The notes under the pieces are model-generated. The model was not told the origin of the DNA. It saw only the letters and a program-made list of their open reading frames with translations, and searched no databases. Source: Isoetes taiwanensis (Eukaryota > Streptophyta > Lycopodiopsida > Isoetales > Isoetaceae). From it: a DNA stretch of 64,000 nt. Of this stretch, positions 55,691-64,000 are shown piece after piece (the stretch's first letter is position 1; every line of letters starts with the position of its first letter). The position numbers and the translations under genes are program-made. The stretch covers positions 372,001 to 436,000 of the forward strand of contig JAJEKV010000092.1 of the NCBI GenBank assembly GCA_021234155.1, in the 5' to 3' direction.

Positions 55691-56012
55691 TCATTGCAAA
55701 TGTACCTTTACAATATTATTTATAATATGCAAACACCTATGTACCTATAAAAGCCATTGAAGTGTAGACACTTATAGTTAGTTGGTTGCTATAAATCAAA
55801 TGGTGTTATTGGAAGTAAGAAAACATCTAGAATGTTGTATTAAAGAGGAATAATAACGTATAAGGGTAAGCTTTTTGGGATGCAATTCCTTGTTTGCCCT
55901 TTGCCCGCTGGATGCAGCCAATTGTAGACCAAAATGCTTACCCTTATAATATCACAATTCGGAGCAGGATTTTGATCAGTTGTTTACCTTGTGGCCAGTG
56001 ATACAGAATTGA
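55691..56012. other. Spacer, nothing recognised
   Basis: GCTTACCCTTATAA near 55940 and TATAAGGGTAAGC near 55859 form a short inverted pair. No coding signal. Confidence 0.45.
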
Positions 56013-56048
56013 GGAATAGAATAGAATAGAATAGAATAGAATAGAATA
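56013..56048. repeat. (GAATA)n array
   Basis: Seven GAATA units stand in a row without adjoining LINE sequence. The unit is the complement of the TTCTA tail of family-A LINEs, so it may be a tail-only relic or a simple repeat. Confidence 0.85.
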
Positions 56049-56168
56049 GCATTCCTAGTTATCGCTGTGGATTGTCATCTTCTGAATGGATTGCATGAAT
56101 TAATCACTTATTCCATTCCAGTTAACGATTACGATTCTATATAGTTCGTATATCTATTCCGTAATTCG

Positions 56169-56461
56169 ATGACGAAAACAGTCATTCACGAGGCGGGATT
56201 AGAGCGAAGTAACCTTGAAAGAAGTAATTGCATCGTCTGGGTTGGTGGTTTTTTGCCTTTCTCAATTGGAAACAAAGTGGTGAACGGGTCATCTCTCTTC
56301 TTTCAAAGCTCCCCCAGGCAGACCACCCGTCGTATGGGTTCCTCCGACCCGAGAGCCCGTTATACTGCAGTGAGACTACAAAGAATGAAGGGATACCATC
56401 TATACCTATAGAGAAATTGATGTTTGGATCAGGAAGCCATCAAATGTTTTCCACGAGTTAA
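56169..56461 (+). other. Protein-like stretch, identity unknown
   Basis: Two overlapping plus frames cover 56169-56461. The second reads FAFLNWKQSGERVISLLSKL, then PQADHPSYGFLRPESPLYCS, followed by EGIPSIPIEKL, and looks more protein-like than its surroundings; base composition is also less A/T-rich. No family is recognised. It may be a captured exon or a decayed gene. No clear splice borders. Confidence 0.35.
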
Positions 56462-56860
56462 GGTTTAGCTATAGAATTATCAAACCTTACCTGGGAAAAG
56501 GAGGATATAAAGAAAACGCCTTCTCACCAAGCCCAATCTGCTTTTGCTCGCTGCTATTAATGGAGCCTCACTTGATTTTCTCTCCTTTAGCTACTTAGAT
56601 ATTTCAATATGCTAAGGTTGTTTGGCAGACGCAAAAGCTTGAAATTGCATGACCGGACATAATAGTGATCGTTTTGAGACATTTGAAATTATCATGAGTG
56701 GAAAAATTCAAATAAACTCATAATTTATATGTGATGAATTATGTGAAGTTCGATAACCAACATACAATAAATATCAATTTATCGTTTGTATTTGGTGTGT
56801 CCATATATAAATAATGTACCATAGTGAGAATTTAAACTGCTAGCTTGAGATATCCATTGA
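56462..56860. other. No gene recognised
   Basis: A/T-rich sequence with no coding signal or repeat recognised by eye. Confidence 0.45.
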
Positions 56861-56943
56861 GATGTCCATTGGTATTGCTTGCATATTATTATATGGATTG
56901 TCTGCTGATGTCCATTGCTATTGCTTGCATATTATTATATGGA
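56861..56943 (+). repeat. Two-copy tandem repeat, 46-base period
   Basis: GATGTCCATTGGTATTGCTT at 56861 and GATGTCCATTGCTATTGCTT at 56907, each followed by GCATATTATTATATGGA. Confidence 0.9.
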
Positions 56944-58039
56944 GTCTGTTTGCATCGTAGTATATAGAAGAACAATACTACATTCTAAATAAAATATTTT
57001 TTAATCTAACCTGCATACTTCCTATAAAAGGTCATTATATGAAGTACATTGACCAGTGGATTTATCCATCCCAAGAATAGTAGTTGTTCTCTAGAATTTC
57101 TAAGCGTATACTTTCTTATGAATAAGTACCCTGGTTCAAGATAAATATGAATGCAAAAGGCATGACTGCATTCTCTCCAATCGTAAACCTCAATCAATTG
57201 TAGCTACTATTTGCAATAGGTCTAAATATTGATATATCTAACCATTTCATTACCTGGAATGGATGTTTTTTGCAAGTTCATCTTAAAATCTTTCGTTCAA
57301 AAAAAGAAAAAAAGAAAAAAGAAGAAGAAGATATTGATGTTTCCCTTGAAGCAAATTTGGTACACAATGGATGAAAATGCATTTGATTGCATATGGTATA
57401 ATAAGGAAATGTCTATGAAAGAGATTGAAATATTCAAATGTGTATATTGAAGTGAGGCAAAGTGAGGCTAAGAACATGGATATTTTTCAAAACACCCAAT
57501 AGCCAATTGTCTAGCCACGATCTCAACAACATACAAAATTCAAGATGATAGATAATTCTCAACTAGAAAAACATGCAGACCTTAGTGACCAATTTCAAAA
57601 TCCACACCTGATGCTCTCCGGCTAGGCTATGCTGGGGTTTTGTGTTGCATCTCTTCACTCATGACCAGTGATAACTCTTCATGCACTCTCATATTCCCAT
57701 TATTTATGAATCCTCTCACTAGAAGAATGCAAATAGATTATGTAAACAAAAGATTCAAAGGCAAGCGAAGCATCTAGATGTTGAGTGCTAGGTCTGTAGA
57801 TATATACTTTTAGAATCAATACACATTGAACACCTTCTCTCTACTTCCCGATGGAAAGAACTATAAAGAATGTCAAAAGTGATACGGTGTGTCGCAAACA
57901 ACTGAAGAAAATACATGATTAGATTGGATAAATGGAACTGGTAACTTGATCCATTCTGTACATGAAGCTCCAGACCATACCAAAATAGTGCCATATTTAG
58001 GCATCCATAACTGAGCTATTGTATGCCTTCTATGTCAGC
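56944..58039. other. No gene recognised (1.1 kb)
   Basis: A/T-rich sequence. A purine-only stretch (A with AAG units) at 57300-57331 is the only special feature. Confidence 0.45.
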
Positions 58040-58690
58040 TACCGTATGCCTCTATGTCATTGAAGGTGGATGTCCTATTTGCTCTAAGGCAAAAAATGTG
58101 AAGGATTACTGCCGATTTGCTGATTTCCTTAAAGCATTTGACATCTTTACAAAGAGCTTGTATCAAAGATGAAAGTATTTAGACTTTTGATGGTCATTTG
58201 GGCAGTACTATATTTGTATTAGCGCATAAAAAAATGGTCAAACAATGTGTACAAGATTAATCTGTCATAAGTAGAAGGGTTTATTGTTGTGGCAGGACTT
58301 GAATTTGCAGAAATGGGGACGAATCTACAAAAATGTGTAAGCTTCAATACATTAGAGAAGAGCGCCTACAACTGAGATACCATATGCCTAATACGTCATT
58401 GAAGGCGGATGTCCTATTTGCTCTAAGGTCAGGAATGGGAAGATCTTACTGCTGATTTGCTGTTTTCCTTAAAGCATTTGACATCTTTACAAAGAGCTTG
58501 TTTCAAAGATGAAAGTATTCCGACTTTTGATGGTGATTTAGGAATTACTATATTTGTATTAGCGCATAGAAATGTGGTCAAGCAATGTGTACAAGGTTAA
58601 TTTGTTATAAGCAGAAGGGCTTAATGTTGTGGTTGGACTTGAAGAAATAGGGATGAATCTGCCAAAATGGGCCTTGAATGAAAAGAATCA
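58040..58690 (+). repeat. Diverged tandem duplication, 339-base period
   Basis: TCATTGAAGGTGGATGTCCT (58058) and TCATTGAAGGCGGATGTCCT (58397) begin two units sharing CTTAAAGCATTTGACATCTT, TTGTATTAGCGCATA and AATGTGTACAAG. The units differ by scattered changes and small gaps, so the duplication is not recent. Confidence 0.9.
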
Positions 58691-59201
58691 GTGCTAAAAT
58701 AGTCGAAATGGAACACATCATAAAAACTAACTCTGCTGTCATTGCCTTTTGAAAATAAGCTTCAAATTCATTAGGGAAGAGCGATATATTCTTCCGAGCG
58801 ATATATTTATATTGCTTTATTCAAGAGCACATAATCAAGAGAACATGCAAAAGATTAAATGCAGTAGGCCAGAAGTTTAGAGAAGATTACCTTCACTTGA
58901 AGAAGTAGATCAACATAACTAGCAGATTTGCAAGAGATTTAGCTTCCGCCATGAAATTATTATCTTATTTAGCACTCTATACATTGAAAAAGAAACCAAA
59001 TGCCATTCTATCATTGAGAAAAAAAACCATCATTCATTTAAATTGGATTTACGTCAGGATTTTGGACCATTTTGGCACTGCAACTTTTTTCGAGTTAGTA
59101 AATTTGCATCGACAATGTGACTTTTTTTTATAACAGCACAACATGATTGCATTAAAAATTGAAAATATTTTACATATGTATCTCGAGTGACATAATGCCA
59201 A
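58691..59201. other. No gene recognised
   Basis: A/T-rich sequence downstream of the minus-strand transposase-like gene. GAGCGATATAT occurs twice near 58779 and 58797. Confidence 0.45.
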
Positions 59202-62040
59202 TTACTTCTCAGAAGTGACCCCTAGAGATATCATAGCTTTCTTCCTCACTTCTACAGGTATTGTAACCCTAGCAATGCCTGGGATGACCTTTGGGATCCA
59301 TGAAAATAAAATAGTATTTAACTCAACCCAATCATCCCCTTCAATAGGGTTTTTCTTCCATTTCTTTGTCCAACCGTCTCTGTATCTTTCTTTCTCTGCC
59401 ACTGCATTTAACTGGTGCACTGCACACCACCACTCCACACGAACGTTTTTCATATTACGGTCATCCACTTCTTTGCAAACATCTGAGATAGTGTAATCCA
59501 TCCACGCAGGGTATATCTCTTCGCGCTCTAGGATTATAAGTGCAAATTGATGGCAAAGCAAGTCATCTTTGGGATCATAATCTCCAGCCCGAGATATTTA
59601 GGCCTTCCTTTCCTAGGACCAACATAATGTTTTCAGCAGCTGGAGGAGCCATCGACTTGTGAATACTACTAACCACATCATCAACTTCCTCAAGTGTTAT
59701 CAAGTCTCTCCACCTAGACTTAGGTAGCCATCCATCTTTCAGTTCATCAGAGGATGTGTCTACTTGTCCCAATAATCCATGTACCTGTGTCCAATTATCT
59801 ATCAATGCAAGGTTGGTATTATCAGGATTATATCTCCAATACTTGATGTATTCAGAAATGCCGTCCAATGTCCTTTGCAATGAATCCGCCTCTGCAAAAG
59901 GCTTAAGATCTTTTGGTTGACCCCTGGGAATCTTACCTTTACCATTCTCATCTTCGTGCCATATAGGTACTCCCTCATCTGGCTTCCATTTATCATCTGA
60001 AGGTCTCATCTTCCATTGCATTATTGGCTTATATCCCATGACCCAGAAAGTGTACTGAAGAGGTCTAGATTGGTCGTCCATATCAAGAGCATAAACTTCG
60101 ATAAAGTTTTCCAATCAGGCACCTCTTGTATAATCAACCCTATAGGAGGAGATGAAATGCATTCACTAAAAACTTCCATTAGTCTAGGAAGATTGGTCAC
60201 AATTTGAGATTTCAACTGCGCACTATACTTCCCAACCAATGCATCCACATCCTCATGAGTATGTCCAGGCACTAAATTCACTCTTTCAAAGATACCCACA
60301 TCTGTCAAATAAGATAGGAATGAGAACATATACCTGTTTTTATTTTGTCCAGCACAATTATCAAGTTGGAGGAGGAACTTTAGAGGTAGATCTCGAAGTT
60401 GGGGACGTGAACTTGAGGCTCCAACATGTTCAGAAGCACTTGACTTCCTAAACCTTGTCGTAGTAAACTTCTCTAAATTATTAGGCTTTATCCACCACCT
60501 CCCGGGTTGTGGAGGTCACTAGAATAACCACTCTCATAGTTCCTCAAGCACCTCATCACACTTTCAATATGAAAATCTGGATCATCACTCCGCAATTGCA
60601 AACTAAAATGGCCATAATAAATTGGCACTGAGCTATGCACTATTGCACCTGTCATCGAGAATTACATAGAATAAAGTCTATTGATTTGCTTGGGTATGTA
60701 ACTATACTGTGGCAAACAAGTCTTCGATTGATCCATCTTGTCATATATAATACAAACATAGTTATTGGGTTCCAAACATGATAACATTCCACATCCAATA
60801 AGTGGATCTACATGATAGTTGGTCTGTCATGTGATCTTTCATTTGCTCTCTTATCTTAGCCCTTTGGCTTGGTTGCTTGGTCTTATCCAAAATATTTTTC
60901 AAATTAGCACACAAGTTGCACTTTGAAAAGTTGTTCGAAGTGTCTATAGTGACATGCTTGAAGTGCTTGCTCCATTAGTCTACTGAAGCTGGGTTGAGAT
61001 ATTACAGGTACCATTAGTTCTCAAAGCAAAACATTCACTTCCTCCAATATACTCTTCTGTGTACAATGGGATGACAATCTCTTCTCGACAACTGTTTTTC
61101 TAGTGTTGATCTTTCTTACTTTTATGTGGCATATTCTCAGCATTGAATTCAACATATTTATCAAAAACCTCCCTAGCAGCCAGGATCCTAGAAGTTGGCC
61201 TCAACATGCCATTATTTCCATGTAATGCAATTTTGCTCCCCTTTGCATGACTTGCTTGCCAATTTTGCCAAGATGAAATTGGAATGCCATGAACATGTAT
61301 CCATGCAACTTTACATATCCATGCCCCTAGCAATGGGTTTTTTTTTTTTTTTTTTTTTTGATATTTTTCATCTTGAAGTGCAAGCTCATGAATGGAGTAC
61401 ATGTAAGTCCTCCTCTCATCGCAAGTATACTCTTGGAAGGTGGCTCTTGTTTCCAAGAGCCACCAATTCATCAATTTCAAACTTCTGAACACAATTAGCC
61501 CAACAACATTCCATTCCCCTTTCCTTAGCCATAGCTTCACGTGAACAATCACTACTTGACTTGGACCTCTTGCTAAGATAATATTTCACCATTGAGTGTG
61601 CCCTCTTTTCTAAAAATGTGGTCCTGACACCTATTGGAGGTGCATTAAGAAAATCAGTGTCATCCACAACCTCTGGCTCTGGTAAAAGGAAATCTCCTAT
61701 AAACTCAATGCAGGCTATAAGCCATGGCATGATGCATTGACCTCCAATTGTTTAACACAAGCAGTGCAATCCTGGTGATTTGACTCTTTTTCCTTCCATT
61801 TTTCTTCTAAACTTATTATGGCCACACCCACTTTATCCTCTCCTAATCTTTCATCATTGACAGCTTGGATAGGATCAGCTAGTATGATAATTCCTTCACC
61901 TATTAGCTCCTTATTGCATTGGTGCTTCACTTTCACGTGATCCTTCTCCGTCCGTACCGTCACGTGATTCTTCCAATCCAACCTACTATAGAGGCTAATT
62001 TGCTTAGTAGTCTCAGCCTCAACATCCTTTAGGTGGTCTA
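59202..62040 (-). pseudogene. DUF7869-type transposase-like protein, several frameshifts and stops
   Basis: Minus strand from about 62040: VDHLKDVEAETTKQISLYS and DWKNHVTVRTEKDHVKVKH, then IGEGIIILADP, a piece like the small domain at 63.5-63.8 kb. After frame changes near 61720 and 61470 come ILAAREVFDKYVEFNAENM, then DKMDQSKTCLPQY (60736), MTGAIVHSSVPIYYGHFS after a TAA, LLQLDNCAGQNKNRYMFSF (60367), VNLVPGHTHEDVDALVGKYS (60268) and, after single-base shifts near 60107 and 59585, a C-terminal part to 59202. D-Q-S-K, D-N-C-x-G-Q-N-K and G-H-T-H-E-D-x-D mark a DDE-like family (I believe DUF7869) of unknown function, often linked to transposons. Dead as it stands. Confidence 0.75.
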
Positions 62041-62819
62041 CACCATTGACCTACAAAAACAATGTTAACAATGGGGTAACAATGTGATAAGAACATGTGG
62101 TGACAATGTTAATACATATTGGGTTGTTGTGGTAGATCAAGGTAAGCAGTTTGGAGTTGTTGATCAAGGTAAGCCTGACATCTTTTTAACTTTTGATTTG
62201 TTAAACACATCATAGATAGGTCTAAGTTCAGAATCTGTTTTGAATTCTTGCTCTTTCAATCTTAGTTTTGAGAGAGTTCAACCTTAGTTTTGAAATCTTA
62301 GTTTTTGATTTCTGAAAAAAGTTTGCTAATTCACACCAGGCGCGAATTAAGTTTACGTGCAAAAGGTTTAAATTGTAAATTAGCCCAATTCACATCAGGC
62401 GTGAATTGCATACAATGGCTCGTTTTCTTAATATTAATCTCTTACACAAAAGCCTTCTACTAATTCTACTAATGCATTCAAAGAGTTTAAACTTTAAATT
62501 AGCCCAATTCACGCCTGACATGAATTGGATACAATGGCTAGTTTTCTTAATATTAATCTCTTACACGCCAAGCGCAAATTAGCAAATGGGCATTAAGTGC
62601 CTTCTACTAATTCTACTATTGCATTCAAAGAGTTTAAATTATAAATTAGCCCAATTCACGCCCAGCATGAATTCCCTAATGTACAGTTGCTACTATTAAT
62701 CTCTTATACACGCCAAGCGCGAATAAACAGTTCAAATCCTTTTCTAGTTTCCTTCCAATTTAAATTTGCTTTTGTTGTCTTTTTTTACATAGATCATTAA
62801 TTATCTCTTCCGCTCAGTA
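62041..62819. promoter_or_regulatory. Divergent intergenic region between the transposase-like gene and a plus-strand ORF
   Basis: About 780 bases separate the minus-strand gene start from the ATG at 62820. It contains ACAATG-rich repeats (62060-62110) and six imperfect palindromic sites (62328-62724). No clear TATA box pair is assigned. The layout suggests a shared bidirectional promoter, by inference. Confidence 0.45.
62328..62724. repeat. Six imperfect palindromic sites (AATTCACGCC and its complement)
   Basis: Sites begin near 62328, 62387, 62506, 62561, 62653 and 62706. Each is an approximate 21-base palindrome of AATTCACGCC, one base, and the complement half, for example AATTCACATCAGGCGTGAAT at 62387. 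Longer repeats carry them: TAAATTAGCCCAATTCAC, TTCTTAATATTAATCTCTTA and TTCTACTAATTCTACTA recur three times. Such arrays can be protein-binding sites of a transposase or repressor. Confidence 0.8.
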
Positions 62820-63308
62820 ATGCCAGGACTCATGATCGAGGGGGAGGAGGAGGCGCCCCCACCTCCCACACCTAGCATAAACTCTAATGACGCTAAGGTT
62901 GAGCAGTTTGAACACACGCCTGGTGCATATTCAACTGAAGTTCCTCCTGTGCCAGAAGGACATTTCGTGCCAGGGCCTATACCAATCTTCGAGTTTCGTG
63001 AAGGTCTTAATATTTACTGCCATAATATGACCGTTCTTGGTGAGGGGGATGGCTACAAGCATGGGCTTATTCAATGAGGAGTTATATCGTGCTCTGGAGA
63101 GTCTTGAAATAGAGAATGCTCAGTTGAGAATGAGAATTGCAGAGCTCGAAGCCATTTGGGTAATAGCCCAATAGCTACACCATCTAATTTGCCAGATTCT
63201 TCTGTGCCAGCTTCTCTTGTTCCAACCTCTACTGTGCCAGCTTCTCTTGTTTATACTTCTGTTGTGCCAGCTTCTCCTGTGCCAGCATTTGATACTACTG
63301 AGGAATAA
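62820..63308 (+). CDS. Small acidic, proline-rich then coiled-coil ORF, frame broken
   Basis: From ATG 62820: MPGLMIEGEEEAPPPPTPS, acidic and proline-rich, then VPPVPEGHFVPGPIPIFEF, ending at 63075 after 85 codons. In a shifted frame the sequence goes on with ELYRALESLEIENAQL and RMRIAELEAIW, a short coiled coil. In a third frame SNLPDSSVPASLVPTSTVP and further V-P-A-S repeats run to a TAA at 63306. So a protein of about 160 residues with two frameshifts is plausible. I recognise no family. Its divergent position next to the transposase-like gene suggests an accessory protein of the same element, by inference. Confidence 0.45.
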
Positions 63309-63506
63309 CATAGAGATCTATGTAAAAACTATAAAGAGTGTCTAGTGTTTTGTAAACTCCTGAATGGTCTGGTCTGTAGGCCTTATAGTTTTGAAATTTT
63401 GACTGAATGGTCTGGTCTGCATGCCTATTAATTTTATACATATGACAGAATCAACTTGAGCATCTTAGTATATGCATTCTATCTACTTGTTCTGATGCAT
63501 CTTCCT

Positions 63507-63788
63507 CTATTTCTTTCGGAAAAATGAAACTCTTACCTTTTTTAAGCGTATTACTGGCCATGCAACAAAGGTTCCGATGCTTTCTCTGACTATGTCTCCA
63601 TCAGGATGCCTTCTGGATAATGCATTGTCATTAAAATGGCAAATGGTAACTAGGATCTTCACATGATCACTTCCCAGAAGAACTCCATGGCATATTACTT
63701 CTGGATCGATTGATTCTATCATGCAATTCCCCACCCTCCTCTTCAAATTCGTCGTCAGCATGTAACATTCCTCTCCAATGCTGTTCAA
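63507..63788 (-). pseudogene. Small transposon-associated domain (DUF8039-like)
   Basis: The minus frame reads RRVGNCMIESIDPEVICHGV, LLGSDHVKILVTICHFNDN, SRRHPDGDIVRESIGTFVAW and PVIRLKK. The pattern V-G-x-G-x-x-x-S-x-D-P ... G-x-x-L-G-x-x-x-x-V ... D-A-x-G-x-x-x-A-W-P occurs in plant En/Spm-like and Ulp1-linked transposon proteins (I believe catalogued as DUF8039). A weaker match lies in the transposase-like frame at 61.9 kb, same strand. It may be the start of the same disrupted gene or a separate element. Confidence 0.5.
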
Positions 63789-64000
63789 TCTCGTAAGATT
63801 ATGGGATTAAATTGTAGCGGGCGATCCAGAAGAGTAGATGAACTTACATGAAGGCGCTCGACATCGTTTAGGTGCAGGCATCTTTCCAGTTCTTTCGAGT
63901 TCTTTTGATTTCCTGGTATGGGCTTTCGAATGGCAAGAAAGGCTGACGGCAAGATTAGGCGGCAGTTTCAAATTATCTATTTTGTACTGCTTTTTTAGCG
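63789..64000. other. Window end, nothing recognised
   Basis: No coding signal or repeat is recognised in the last 212 bases. Confidence 0.5.

Noticed and set aside
56169-56461. Organelle-derived insertion (chloroplast or mitochondrial)
   Set aside because: Considered because of composition, but I recognise no organelle gene in it.
59215-59496. 93-codon plus frame
   Set aside because: Reverse strand of the transposase-like gene's C-terminal frame.

Overview
The window is nuclear DNA from a land plant with a large, repeat-rich genome. Plant signatures are a Ty1/Copia element primed by TGGTATCAGAGC (initiator-Met tRNA), plant L1-type LINEs, a MIZU-KUSSEI1-like (DUF617) fragment, a CBP60 calmodulin-binding fragment and a multi-exon plant-type holocarboxylase synthetase gene. 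The species cannot be named. The abundance of non-L1 LINEs and introns swollen by transposons would fit a fern or another early-diverging vascular plant, but that is inference. No rRNA, tRNA gene or CRISPR array was seen.

Layout. 1-3.9 kb: minus-strand LINE (family A) with ORF1, endonuclease and reverse transcriptase. 3.9-7.1 kb: plus-strand L1-type LINE abutting the 5' end of that LINE. 7.5-11 kb: hairpins, a MITE, tandem repeats and a truncated DUF617 pseudogene. 12.0-15.7 kb: a 3.7-kb terminal-inverted-repeat element carrying gene-like exons and a nested LINE. 15.9-19.5 kb: palindromic satellite, a retroposed piece and a dispersed repeat with a tRNA-like promoter. 20.95-26.1 kb: complete but dead Copia element with both LTRs. 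26.2-26.8 kb: Helitron helicase tail. 27.6 kb: HSP90 fragment. 29.6-34.4 kb: a giant palindrome (arms about 2.37 kb) whose arms carry a SET-domain gene fragment. 36.1-41.7 kb: holocarboxylase synthetase gene on the minus strand, with a decayed Copia in one intron and one exon not found. 45.7-54.3 kb: two more family-A LINEs, a CBP60 pseudogene and several copies of a hairpin element. 55-58.7 kb: repeats. 59.2-63.8 kb: a transposase-like DUF7869-type gene (minus, broken) diverging from a small coiled-coil ORF (plus), with six imperfect palindromic sites between them.

The only strong candidate for a host gene at its own locus is the holocarboxylase synthetase. Most other coding signal is mobile-element protein or gene debris. 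Two themes run through the window. The first is a family-A LINE that ends in a short conserved sequence followed by a (TTCTA)n or (TTCC)n tail; two empty/filled-site comparisons support insertion of very short tail pieces. The second is a hairpin element with a conserved loop core and four unrelated but self-complementary arm sequences. It lies in the 3' region of these LINEs and also occurs alone. The best candidates for something undescribed are this hairpin family, the SET-bearing palindrome (a possible small-RNA source), and the divergent DUF7869-type pair with its palindromic intergenic sites.
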